Source: CAYUIG01 sp964444685
GTDB taxonomy: Bacteria > Gemmatimonadota > Gemmatimonadetes > Longimicrobiales > RSA9
DNA: 28,011 nt
Assembly (NCBI GenBank): GCA_964444685.1
Contig: CAYUIG010000041.1
Coordinates: 1 to 28,011, forward strand
Reading direction: 5' to 3'
This document shows, piece by piece, positions 13,619 to 21,824 of the stretch. Position numbers and translations under genes: made by a program. A model generated the notes under the pieces. That model saw nothing but the letters and a program-made list of their open reading frames with translations. It made no database searches and was not told where the DNA came from. Numbering within the stretch: position 1 is the stretch's first letter; each line of letters opens with the position of its first letter.

Positions 13619-14254
13619 ATGGCGAGGTACACGGGGCCGGTATGCAAGCTGTGCCGGCGCGAGGGACAGAAGCTGTTCCTGAAGGGCACGAAGTGCTACA
13701 CGGACAAGTGTCCGGTGGAGCGGCGGAACTATCCGCCGGGTCAGCACGGTGCCACGCAGGCGCGGCGTCGCAAGGCGTCGGAGTATTCGCAGCAGCTGCG
13801 CGAAAAGCAGAAGGTCAAGCGCATCTACGGCGTATCCGAGAAGTACTTCAAGGGTCTATTCGAGGAGGCCGCGCGTCAGCAGGGCGTGACGGGTGAGAAC
13901 CTGCTGATCGGCCTCGAGTCCCGGCTGGACAACGTGGTGTACCGGCTGGGCTTCGGCGCGAGCCGGAGCCAGGCGCGGCAGCTCGTGCGGCACCGCCACA
14001 TCGAGGTGAACGGTCGCACCGTGGACGTGCCGAGCTACGTGGTGCGTCCGGGCGACGAGGTGCGGGTGCGTGAGTCGTCGAAGGAGCTGCTGCCGGTGAT
14101 GGCGTCGCTGGAGTCCAAGACGCGGCCGACGACGGTGCGGTGGCTGGCGGTGGACGAAGGAACGAGGACGGGACGGATGCTCGACCGTCCGACGCGGGCG
14201 GACATTCCGCTGGCGGTGCAGGAGCAGCTGATCGTCGAGCTGTACTCGAAGTGA
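13619..14254 (+). CDS. rpsD: Small ribosomal subunit protein S4, zinc-binding type
   Basis: The 211-residue product has four N-terminal cysteines (C9, C12, C26, C31) that mark the zinc form of S4. Then come CPVERRNYPPGQHG and the S4 RNA-binding domain GLESRLDNVVYRLGFGASRSQARQLVRHRHIEVNG. S4 nucleates 30S assembly and belongs to the mRNA helicase site. The ATG follows GGAGAGGCGG. The long 197-nt leader with array A6 separates it from rpsK, unusual within an alpha operon. Confidence 0.97.
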   Translation: MARYTGPVCKLCRREGQKLFLKGTKCYTDKCPVERRNYPPGQHGATQARRRKASEYSQQLREKQKVKRIYGVSEKYFKGLFEEAARQQGVTGENLLIGLESRLDNVVYRLGFGASRSQARQLVRHRHIEVNGRTVDVPSYVVRPGDEVRVRESSKELLPVMASLESKTRPTTVRWLAVDEGTRTGRMLDRPTRADIPLAVQEQLIVELYSK

Positions 14255-14260
14255 GCGTAC

Positions 14261-14294
14261 GGCGCCGGGCCGGCAGGGAGCCGGTTCTGGCGCC
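14261..14294 (+). other. Hairpin in the rpsD-rpoA gap
   Basis: GGCGCC (14261-14266) can pair with GGCGCC (14289-14294), and inside it CCGGC (14270-14274) pairs with GCCGG (14280-14284), giving an interrupted stem with an AGGGA-type loop. No T-run follows, so it is not a standard terminator. It could be an attenuator, an mRNA-stability element or a chance structure. It occupies the only large gap in the alpha operon without a repeat array or promoter motif. Confidence 0.4.
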
Positions 14295-14337
14295 GCGTCT
14301 CTGATATCGACACCGGCCACGAGTCGGGGAGGTACAC

Positions 14338-15402
14338 GTGGATCTGGATCTTACGGGGCTGGTACTGCCGCAGCGGATCGAGGTCGTCAAGCGTTCGGAT
14401 GACGGCCGTCGCGCGGAGTTCCTGGTGGCGCCGCTGGAGCGTGGCTTCGGGCAGACGCTGGGGAATACGATCCGGCGGATCCTGCTGTCGTCGCTGCGCG
14501 GCTCGGCAGTATGGGCGTTCCGCATGGATGGCGTGGTGCACGAACACCAGACGGTGAACGGTGTGGTGGAAGACGTGCACCAGGTGATCCAGAACCTGAA
14601 GACGCTGGTCCTGGATCTCGGTGAGGAACAGGAGAACGCACAGCTCGAGCTGCGCGTTTCGAAGGCGGGCCCGGTGACGGCGCGGGCGATCGAGAACCCG
14701 GGGCTGGTGCGGATCCTGGATCCGGACCATCACCTGTTCACGCTGCAGGACGATCGTGAGCTCACGATGATCCTGTACGTGAACCGCGGCCGCGGCTTCG
14801 TGGCGGCGGAGAGCCACGAGCTGCCGAAGGGCAGCCCCGTCGACCTGGTGCGTGTGGACTCGATCTACAACCCGGTGCTGCGGGCGAACTTCACGGTGGC
14901 GGAGACGCGCGTCGGCCAGCGCACGGACTTCGACGCGCTGACGCTGCAGATCGAAACGAACGGCACGCTTGCGCCGGAGGACGCGGTGGGCCAGGCTGCG
15001 GAGCTGGCGCGCCGGCACCTCGAATACCTGCTACGTTTCGCGGAGCCGGTGACGGACGAGACGCCCGCGCCGGGCGCGGTGCGCGTGAACGCGGCGCTGC
15101 AGGAGCTGTTCAGCCGTCCGATCGAGGAGCTCGCGGAGCTGTCGGTGCGGTCGGTGAATTCGCTGAAGAAGGAAAACATCACGACGCTCGGTGATCTCGT
15201 GCAGCGGACCGAGGATCAGATGCTGGGCATCGAGAACTTCGGGATCAAGTCGCTGGAGGAGATCCGTCAGTTCCTTGCGCAGCACGACCTGCACTTCGGG
15301 ATGCGTCTCGAGGAGGGCGAGTCGGGCGAGATGTACCTTGTGGAGAGCGCGCCGGAGCCGACGGGCGAGGCGGAAGTCGGCAGCGAGGCGGAAGAGGAGT
15401 AG
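14338..15402 (+). CDS. rpoA: DNA-directed RNA polymerase alpha subunit
   Basis: The 354-residue product has an N-terminal dimerisation domain (LERGFGQTLGNTIRRILLSSLRGSAVWAFRMDGVVHEH), the VDLVRVDSIYNPVLRANFTVAETRVGQRTDFD block, a linker, and a C-terminal domain (ELSVRSVNSLKKENITTLGDLV to SLEEIRQFLAQ) that binds UP elements and activators. It starts at GTG with GGGGAGG five bases upstream. The acidic tail after residue 325 (EEGESGEM to EEE) is longer than in E. coli. Position before rplQ is canonical. Confidence 0.97.
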   Translation: MDLDLTGLVLPQRIEVVKRSDDGRRAEFLVAPLERGFGQTLGNTIRRILLSSLRGSAVWAFRMDGVVHEHQTVNGVVEDVHQVIQNLKTLVLDLGEEQENAQLELRVSKAGPVTARAIENPGLVRILDPDHHLFTLQDDRELTMILYVNRGRGFVAAESHELPKGSPVDLVRVDSIYNPVLRANFTVAETRVGQRTDFDALTLQIETNGTLAPEDAVGQAAELARRHLEYLLRFAEPVTDETPAPGAVRVNAALQELFSRPIEELAELSVRSVNSLKKENITTLGDLVQRTEDQMLGIENFGIKSLEEIRQFLAQHDLHFGMRLEEGESGEMYLVESAPEPTGEAEVGSEAEEE

Positions 15403-15408
15403 CCGGAG

Positions 15409-15762
15409 ATGCGGCACAGGGTCAAGGGACGTAGCTTCTCCCGAACGGCGGAGCACAGGGAGGCGATGCTGCGCAACATGGCGGCGTCGCTGTTCCTGCA
15501 CGGCCGGCTCGAGACGACGGTGGCGAAGGCGAAGGAGCTGCGCCGCTATGCCGAGCCGCTGATCACGAAGGCGAAGCGCGGCGACCTGCATGCACGGCGG
15601 CTGGTCGCGCGCAAGATTCACGACGCGAGTGCGCTGTCGAAGCTGTTCGGCGAGATCGGTCCGCGCTACGCGGAGCGGCCGGGCGGGTACACGCGGGTGC
15701 GTCATCTTGGGCATCGGCCGGGCGATGCGGCCGACATGGCGATCATCGAACTGGTCGAATAG
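15409..15762 (+). CDS. rplQ: Large ribosomal subunit protein L17
   Basis: The 117-residue product starts MRHRVKGRSFSRTAEHREAMLRNMAASLF and has the GRLETTVAKAKELRRYAEPLITKAKRGD core and the closing GGYTRVRHLGHRPGDAADMAIIELVE. L17 lies near the tunnel exit. It normally ends the alpha operon, but here the run continues six bases later into a small membrane-protein gene and then rpmB. Confidence 0.97.
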   Translation: MRHRVKGRSFSRTAEHREAMLRNMAASLFLHGRLETTVAKAKELRRYAEPLITKAKRGDLHARRLVARKIHDASALSKLFGEIGPRYAERPGGYTRVRHLGHRPGDAADMAIIELVE

Positions 15763-15768
15763 GCAACC

Positions 15769-15984
15769 ATGGCGAGAGCGGGCGAGCGGACGAACGCAAC
15801 GACCTGGATCCTCATGGCGATCGCAGTGGTGGTGGTCGCCGGCTTCCTCTGGTGGCTGGCCGTGACTGCGGAGCCGTCGGTGGTGACCGTCGTGCGTCCC
15901 GATACGGCAGTGGATACGCTGCCGCCGGGGACGTCGGCGCCGGATACGGGTGCCGCTGCCGCAACGACGACGACGGGGCAGTAG
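15769..15984 (+). CDS. Small single-pass membrane protein, function unknown
   Basis: I do not recognise this 71-residue protein. It has a short basic N-terminus (R3, R7), one strong hydrophobic helix (about residues 13-32, with a double Trp), and a Thr/Pro/Ala/Asp tail without cysteines, ending in a run of four Thr. Positive-inside logic puts the tail outside the membrane. It starts six bases after rplQ and ends 15 bases before rpmB, so it is probably cotranscribed with ribosomal genes. Its ribosome binding site is weak (AGGCAACC). A SecE-like role is conceivable from size but no SecE motif is visible. Confidence 0.7.
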   Translation: MARAGERTNATTWILMAIAVVVVAGFLWWLAVTAEPSVVTVVRPDTAVDTLPPGTSAPDTGAAAATTTTGQ

Positions 15985-15999
15985 GAAGGAGTCGAGGCA

Positions 16000-16191
16000 A
16001 TGGCGCGAGTGTGTGAGGTCTGCGGAAAGGGCCCGGTGACGGGCAACAACGTGAGTCACGCGAACAACCGGACGCGGCGCCGCTGGTTGCCGAATCTGCA
16101 GCGCGTGCACATCGTGACGGAGCGCGGCGAGCGCAAGCACGTGCGTGTCTGCACGCGGTGTCTGTCGGCGGGCAAGGTTCGGAAGGCATAG
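16000..16191 (+). CDS. rpmB: Large ribosomal subunit protein L28, zinc-binding type
   Basis: The 63-residue product starts MARVCEVCGKGPVTGNNVSHANNRTRRRWLPNLQ and ends CTRCLSAGKVRKA. Cysteine pairs C5/C8 and C51/C54 form the zinc site of the metal-binding L28. L28 is a peripheral 50S protein. rpmB is often paired with rpmG; here it closes the alpha operon instead. AAGGAG lies 8 nt before the ATG, and a strong terminator follows the stop. Confidence 0.96.
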   Translation: MARVCEVCGKGPVTGNNVSHANNRTRRRWLPNLQRVHIVTERGERKHVRVCTRCLSAGKVRKA

Positions 16192-16210
16192 CTCCATCCG
16201 GGCATAGCTG

Positions 16211-16243
16211 AAGGCCCGGCACCCACGGTGCCGGGCCTTTTTT
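16211..16243 (+). terminator. Rho-independent terminator ending the ribosomal superoperon
   Basis: A perfect 13-bp stem, AAGGCCCGGCACC (16211-16223) with GGTGCCGGGCCTT (16227-16239), encloses a 3-base loop CAC and runs into a T tract (16238-16243), with more T after one C. This is the only structure in the window with all marks of an intrinsic terminator, 19 nt after the rpmB stop. It contrasts with the family A and B arrays, which lack a T tract. Confidence 0.95.
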
Positions 16244-16286
16244 CTTTCGAGACACGTATTCACGACAGCGAAAGGCGAATCGCGGA

Positions 16287-17540
16287 ATGCTTGCGTGGCT
16301 GCAGGAGGTAGCGGAAGGCGCCGTGGCGGAAGTGGCGCACGGGCTCACTGTACCGGAGTTCCTGTTCCTGCTGATCGCGATCCTCGTGTCGGCGAAGGTG
16401 CTGGGCGAGCTCGCGGAACGGATCGGCCAGCCGGCCGTGCTCGGAGAACTGCTCGCCGGCGTGCTGATCGGCGGGTCCGTACTCGGCATTCTCGATCCCA
16501 CGATCGAGGTGGTGCATCTCCTCGCCGAGCTGGGCGTCGTGCTCCTGCTCTTCCAGATCGGGCTCGAAACCAATCTCGGCAGCCTGCTCAAGGTCGGCGG
16601 CGCATCGACGGCGGTGGCGATCACGGGCGTCGTGCTGCCGTTCGGACTCGGCTACGGCGTCGCTGCCTTTCTGGGACTGGATACGCTCACGGCCGTGGTG
16701 TGCGGTGCGGCACTCACAGCCACGTCGGTCGGCATCACGGCGCGCGTGCTCTCCGATCTCGGCCGGCTCCAGGAGCCCGAGAGTCAGATCGTGCTCGGCG
16801 CGGCGGTCATCGATGACATCATCGGTCTCATCATCCTCGCCGTCGTGGCCGATGTCGTGAGCGGGCCGGGACTGTCGCTCGGGGGCGTCGCGGTGACGAC
16901 GCTGAAGGCATTCGGCTTCGTGGGCGCGGTACTGCTCGTCGGGCGGCTCGTCGTGCCGCCGCTGTTCGAGATGCTGGCGCGTCTGGGCCGCGAAGACACG
17001 CTCGCCACCATGGCGCTCGCGTTTGCCTTCCTCGTCGCGTTCCTCGCGGACCTGTCGGGCTCCGCGCTCATCGTCGGTGCATTCGCGGCGGGACTCGTGC
17101 TCGCTCCGACGCGCCAGGTGAAGGTGATCGAGCACGGCGTCATGCGGTTGGGCATGTTCTTCGTGCCGATCTTCTTCGTGGTCGTGGGCGCGGCGGTGGA
17201 TGTGCGCACGTTCAGCGACCCGCAGGTGCTGACGGTGGGCGGCGCGCTGATCGCCGTCGCGATTCTGGGCAAGGTCGCGGCCGGGTACGCGCCCGTGTGG
17301 TTCAAGGGCCGCAAGATGGTGATCGGCGTAGGCATGGTACCACGCGGTGAGGTCGGCTTGATCTTCGCGCAGATGGGTCTCACCACCGGTGTGCTCGACG
17401 CGGGGATGTTCAGTGCGATCACGCTGATGGTGATGGTCACGACGTTCGTCGCACCGCCGCTGCTCAAGGTGCTCTTCCCGCCGACCGGCCGTCCCGGTCC
17501 GGACCCAGGGGCAGTCGCGGAACTGACGACGGAAGCGTGA
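16287..17540 (+). CDS. Cation:proton antiporter, CPA2/KefB-like family
   Basis: This 417-residue integral membrane protein has about twelve hydrophobic segments. It fits the sodium/hydrogen exchanger CPA2 fold: LGELAERIGQPAVLGELLAGVLIGGSVLG near the start, FQIGLETNL, the GAALTATSVGITARVL segment, the paired ion-binding aspartates D176-D177 in GAAVIDDIIGL, and GMVPRGEVGLIFAQMGL near the end. It probably exchanges Na+ or K+ for protons; the ion cannot be told. No RCK/TrkA domain follows. It is the first gene after the terminator, and its stop overlaps the hemD start. Confidence 0.88.
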   Translation: MLAWLQEVAEGAVAEVAHGLTVPEFLFLLIAILVSAKVLGELAERIGQPAVLGELLAGVLIGGSVLGILDPTIEVVHLLAELGVVLLLFQIGLETNLGSLLKVGGASTAVAITGVVLPFGLGYGVAAFLGLDTLTAVVCGAALTATSVGITARVLSDLGRLQEPESQIVLGAAVIDDIIGLIILAVVADVVSGPGLSLGGVAVTTLKAFGFVGAVLLVGRLVVPPLFEMLARLGREDTLATMALAFAFLVAFLADLSGSALIVGAFAAGLVLAPTRQVKVIEHGVMRLGMFFVPIFFVVVGAAVDVRTFSDPQVLTVGGALIAVAILGKVAAGYAPVWFKGRKMVIGVGMVPRGEVGLIFAQMGLTTGVLDAGMFSAITLMVMVTTFVAPPLLKVLFPPTGRPGPDPGAVAELTTEA

Positions 17541-18268
17541 GCCGGCCGCTGCGCGTCGCCATTACGAGGCCCGCGCAAACGGCCGGACCGCTCGCGGACG
17601 CGCTGCGCGCCGCGGGTGCGGAGCCGCTCGTCCTGCCGCTGCTCCGGATCGAGCCGCCGTCCGACGATGCACCGCTGCGCGCGGCGGCCAGTGTGCTCAC
17701 AGCCTACGACTGGATCGTCTTCACCTCGGCATCCGCCGTATCCGCCCTGGCCGCGCACGCCGTCCTCACGGATGTCCGCGCTGCGTGCGTCGGTCCGGCC
17801 ACGGCAGCGGCACTCGCGGAGCACGACGTGCGCGCGCTCGTACCGGAGCGCGCGGACGCCGATGCACTGGCGACGGCGCTCGTCCGCGCCGCGCACCCCG
17901 GAGAACGCGTCCTGTGGCCGCGCGGCGACCGCGCCGACCTGAGCTTCGCCTTCGCGTTGCAGCAGGCCGGCCTGCACGTCGACGCGCCCGTGGCCTACCG
18001 CACCGTGACCGACCCCGGAGCTGCACGCGAGCTCGCGCAGCGCGTGGAGGCGGGCGAGATCCATGTCGTCGTGCTCACGGCGCCATCGGCCGTGGAAGTG
18101 TTCGCGGCCGCGCTGCGCGGACCATGCAACGCGCGCATCGTCGCGATCGGGCCGGTCACGGCGCGCGCGGCGCGGGCCGCCGGACTGCCCGTGCACGTCG
18201 AGCCGGACGGACCCGAGGCGCTGGCGGCGGCGATCCTCGCGGATACCGCGCGCCCGCCCGCGGGGTAG
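17537..18268 (+). CDS. hemD: Uroporphyrinogen-III synthase
   Basis: The 243-residue product fits HemD, which closes hydroxymethylbilane into uroporphyrinogen III in haem, sirohaem and cobalamin synthesis. Features include VAITRPAQTAGPLADALRAAGAEPLVLPLLRI, YDWIVFTSASAVSAL, VGPATAAALAEHDVRA, and the second-domain TAPSAVEVFAAAL and IVAIGPVTARAARAAGLPVHVEP. The family is poorly conserved, but this two-domain pattern is typical. It starts at GTG overlapping the antiporter stop. No other haem genes are near, so it is detached from hemC. Confidence 0.88.
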   Translation: MSRPLRVAITRPAQTAGPLADALRAAGAEPLVLPLLRIEPPSDDAPLRAAASVLTAYDWIVFTSASAVSALAAHAVLTDVRAACVGPATAAALAEHDVRALVPERADADALATALVRAAHPGERVLWPRGDRADLSFAFALQQAGLHVDAPVAYRTVTDPGAARELAQRVEAGEIHVVVLTAPSAVEVFAAALRGPCNARIVAIGPVTARAARAAGLPVHVEPDGPEALAAAILADTARPPAG

Positions 18269-18290
18269 CATGCGGGATCAGGAGAGAGAC

Positions 18291-19664
18291 ATGAGCGGAG
18301 AAGCCTGGGACGACCTCATCGTGCGGATCCAGGACGGCCGGGCGGCCTGCGGCGTGGTCGGGCTCGGCTACGTCGGCCTGCCGCTGGCCGTGGAGATGGC
18401 GCGCGCGGGACACCGCGTGATCGGGTTCGATGTGTCGGTCGACGTGGTCGCCGGTGTGAACGCCGGACGCTCGCACGTCGGCGATGTCGCGTCCGGCGAG
18501 CTGTCGGAGCTCGTGCGCACCGGCCGCATCGAGGCCACTACGGATGCGGATCGGCTGTCCGAGTGCGATGTCATCTCGATCTGCGTGCCGACGCCGCTGG
18601 GCAAGACGCGCGACCCGGACGTGAGTTACGTCGTCGCCGCCGGTGAGGCGGTGGCGAAGCGGCTGCGCCGCGGGCAACTCATCATCCTCGAGTCGACCAC
18701 CTATCCCGGTACGACGCGCGAGCTGATGCAGCCCATGCTGGAGGCGGAGGGCCTGGTTGCCGGACGCGATGTCTTCCTCTGCTACAGTCCCGAGCGCGTG
18801 GATCCCGGCAACCCGCGCTGGGGTGTGCGCAACACGCCGAAGGTCATCGGCGGCATCACGCCGCGCTGCGTGGAAGCCGGCGCGGCGATCTACGGCCGCG
18901 TGATGGAGCAGGTCGTGCTGGTGTCATCCACCGAAGCGGCGGAGCTCACCAAGCTGCTGGAGAACACATTCCGCGCGGTGAACATCGCGCTCGTCAATGA
19001 AATGGCGCAGGTGGCCGACCGGCTGGGCGTGGATGTGTTCGAGGTGATCGAAGCGGCGGCGACGAAGCCGTTCGGCTTCATGCGCTTCATCCCGGGCCCC
19101 GGCATCGGCGGCCACTGCATCCCGCTCGATCCGCACTACCTCGCCTGGAAGATGCGCACGCTCAACTACCGGACGCGGTTGATCGAGCTGGCCAGCGAGC
19201 TGAACAGCGAGATGCCACGCTTCGTTGTCACGAAGGTGCAGGACGCGCTGAACGAGCGGCGGAAGCCCGTGAAGGGCAGCCGCATCCTCGTGCTCGGCGT
19301 CGCGTACAAGCGCGACATCGATGACGTGCGCGAGAGTCCGGCACTGGACATCATGCGGCTGTTGCTGGAGAAGGGCGCCGATGTCGTGTACCACGATCCG
19401 CACGTGCCCGTGGTGCGCGAGGACGGCGACACGTGGGAGAGCGTGCCGTACACGCGTGACGAGATCGGGCGCGCGGACCTCGTGCTGATCACGACCGACC
19501 ACGCGGGCGTTGCGTACGAATGGCTCGCGGAGGCGGGCGTGCCTGTGGTCGACACGCGCAACGCCATGCGCGACATCGAGAACGGCGACGTCATCGGACT
19601 CAGTGGACGTGCGCGCGCCGCCGCGGTCGCGGCACCGCAGCTCGCGCCCGCTTCGCAGGGATAG
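18291..19664 (+). CDS. Nucleotide-sugar dehydrogenase (UDP-HexNAc type, WecC/WbpA-like)
   Basis: The 457-residue enzyme has a Rossmann motif GLGYVG (residues 24-29), the middle-domain SPERVDPGN and PKVIGG, ELTKLLENTFRAVNIALVNEMA, and the catalytic cysteine C276 in GGHCIPLDPHYL. The GHCIPLDP form and PERVDPG favour oxidation of a UDP-N-acetylhexosamine to its uronic acid rather than UDP-glucose. It uses NAD+ and feeds polysaccharide synthesis. AGGAG precedes the ATG by six bases. The CpsB-like phosphatase follows at once. The open frame upstream overlaps hemD and is not family sequence. Confidence 0.9.
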   Translation: MSGEAWDDLIVRIQDGRAACGVVGLGYVGLPLAVEMARAGHRVIGFDVSVDVVAGVNAGRSHVGDVASGELSELVRTGRIEATTDADRLSECDVISICVPTPLGKTRDPDVSYVVAAGEAVAKRLRRGQLIILESTTYPGTTRELMQPMLEAEGLVAGRDVFLCYSPERVDPGNPRWGVRNTPKVIGGITPRCVEAGAAIYGRVMEQVVLVSSTEAAELTKLLENTFRAVNIALVNEMAQVADRLGVDVFEVIEAAATKPFGFMRFIPGPGIGGHCIPLDPHYLAWKMRTLNYRTRLIELASELNSEMPRFVVTKVQDALNERRKPVKGSRILVLGVAYKRDIDDVRESPALDIMRLLLEKGADVVYHDPHVPVVREDGDTWESVPYTRDEIGRADLVLITTDHAGVAYEWLAEAGVPVVDTRNAMRDIENGDVIGLSGRARAAAVAAPQLAPASQG

Positions 19665-19665
19665 G

Positions 19666-20478
19666 ATGGAGCCCGAACGCCCCGACGCGGGGGTCATCGA
19701 CTTCCACAACCACCTGATGCCCGGGGTGGATGACGGCGCACGCGACATCGACGAAGCGCGTGCGGCGTTGAGCGCGTTCGCGGGCGACGGCGTTTCCGCC
19801 ATCATCACGACACCGCACATCGAAGCGCGCAACGGCGCCACCGCCGGTCTCGTGCGCTCGCGCCTCGATGTGATGGATCCGCACTGGGAGCGACTCGCCG
19901 CGCTCGCGCGCGCGGAGTTTCCCAGCCTCGCCGTACACCGCGGCGCCGAGGTGCGCCTCGACGTGCCCGACCCCGATCTCTCCGATCCGCGCCTGCGTCT
20001 CGACGGCGGCCGCTTCGCACTCGTGGAGTTCGCCTACTTCACCGTGCCGCCGCGCTCCGCGCGCGTACTGGCGCGCATCGTCGAGGCGGGCTTCACGCCC
20101 GTGGTCGCGCACCCGGAACGTTACGCCGGGATCCTGCGCGACGCGGACACCGTGCGCGAATGGCGCGCGGCCGGCGCATTCCTGCAGGTCAATGGCGGAT
20201 CGCTGCTCGGCCGCTACGGCGACCCGCCACGCGCGGCCGGGGCGTGGCTGCTGGAGTCGGGGCTCGCCGACTATCTGTCGAGCGACTATCACGCCCGCGG
20301 TCAGCCGCTGGTCGCGCGCTATCGGCAGGCACTCGTGGAGGCGGGCGGCGAGGAGCAGGCGCGGCTGCTGCTCGAGGTGAATCCCGCGCGGCTGTTCGCA
20401 GGCGAGGATCCAATTGCGGTGCCGCCGCTGGAGCGGAAACGGGGACTGCTGGCCTGGCTCGCCGAAGTGTTCCGCTAG
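19666..20478 (+). CDS. CpsB/CapC-type tyrosine-protein phosphatase, PHP fold
   Basis: The 270-residue product has the metal-binding motifs of PHP-family capsule phosphatases: DFHNHLMPGVDDG (H14, H16), TTPHIEA, HRGAEVRLD, VVAHPERY and SSDYHARG. These enzymes dephosphorylate tyrosine kinases that control capsule and exopolysaccharide chain length. No BY-kinase is in the window. The ATG starts two bases after the dehydrogenase stop. The convergent partner gene ends nine bases away with no terminator between them. Confidence 0.9.
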   Translation: MEPERPDAGVIDFHNHLMPGVDDGARDIDEARAALSAFAGDGVSAIITTPHIEARNGATAGLVRSRLDVMDPHWERLAALARAEFPSLAVHRGAEVRLDVPDPDLSDPRLRLDGGRFALVEFAYFTVPPRSARVLARIVEAGFTPVVAHPERYAGILRDADTVREWRAAGAFLQVNGGSLLGRYGDPPRAAGAWLLESGLADYLSSDYHARGQPLVARYRQALVEAGGEEQARLLLEVNPARLFAGEDPIAVPPLERKRGLLAWLAEVFR

Positions 20479-20487
20479 CTGCCCGGA

Positions 20488-21456
<969 letters not shown>

Positions 21457-21504
21457 GACCCGAATGCTAGGTTGCGGGCGGGCTTAACGCGAGGGCTTGC
21501 ACGG

Positions 21505-21708
21505 ACGTGAGGCGGGCGACGGACGGCGGGCGACATGCGCGGGCGACGTGGGGCGGGCGACAAACGGCGGGTTTTTTGAGGCGGGCGACATGTGCGGGTT
21601 CTGCGGGGCTCAGGAAACGACCCTCGCTCGTACAGTCGTGTCCCGCCCCGCCTTTCCCGCCGTCTGTCGCCCGCCCCAGGTCGCCCGCGCATGTCGCCCG
21701 CCGCATGT
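21505..21708. repeat. Family B 14-bp array B2 (large inverted pair between divergent genes)
   Basis: The 368-nt gap between the divergent UDP-sugar genes is dominated by this element. The left arm has about seven units of AC-NNNNN-GCGGGCG from 21505. The right arm (about 21641-21708) is its inverse. Bases 21533-21572 and the reverse complement of 21655-21694 agree at 37 of 40 positions, including a shared 13-base unit that lacks one base. The 82-nt centre is partly array-like. A cruciform or long hairpin is possible. The rest of the gap, 21457-21504 and 21743-21824, holds the two leaders; I see only weak promoter motifs (TGCTAGTTT at 21772). Confidence 0.88.
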
Positions 21709-21713
21709 CGCCC

Positions 21714-21742
21714 GGGTGGGGGAAAGGGGGCCGGGGGACGGG
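21714..21742 (+). other. Strong G-quadruplex motif upstream of the UDP-glucose dehydrogenase
   Basis: Five G-tracts of 3-5 bases with loops of 1-3 bases follow one another on the + strand (GGG-T-GGGGG-AAA-GGGGG-CC-GGGGG-AC-GGG, read by position from 21714 to 21742). This fits the strict G-quadruplex rule. It starts six bases after the right arm of array B2 and lies about 80 nt before the start codon of the downstream gene. The motif is certain; folding or function is inference. Confidence 0.6.
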
Positions 21743-21824
21743 CAGGCATTCTCGCCCCTGCAAGAGCGGGGTGCTAGTTTAGAGGACTCCCCGTCGAATC
21801 GATGACTTCCCTGGAGCGGTGGGC

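Noticed and set aside
13428..13682. Coding frames through the arrays (repetitive SGVWGL- or PQTPDP-like peptides, also RRAT-type at 24822-25190)
   Set aside because: The peptides only mirror the 7- or 14-bp repeat, differ in frame between copies, and have no conserved start or ribosome binding site.
15769..15984. Calling the small membrane protein SecE
   Set aside because: It has one helix and similar size, but no SecE-type conserved segment before the helix, and secE normally sits beside nusG.
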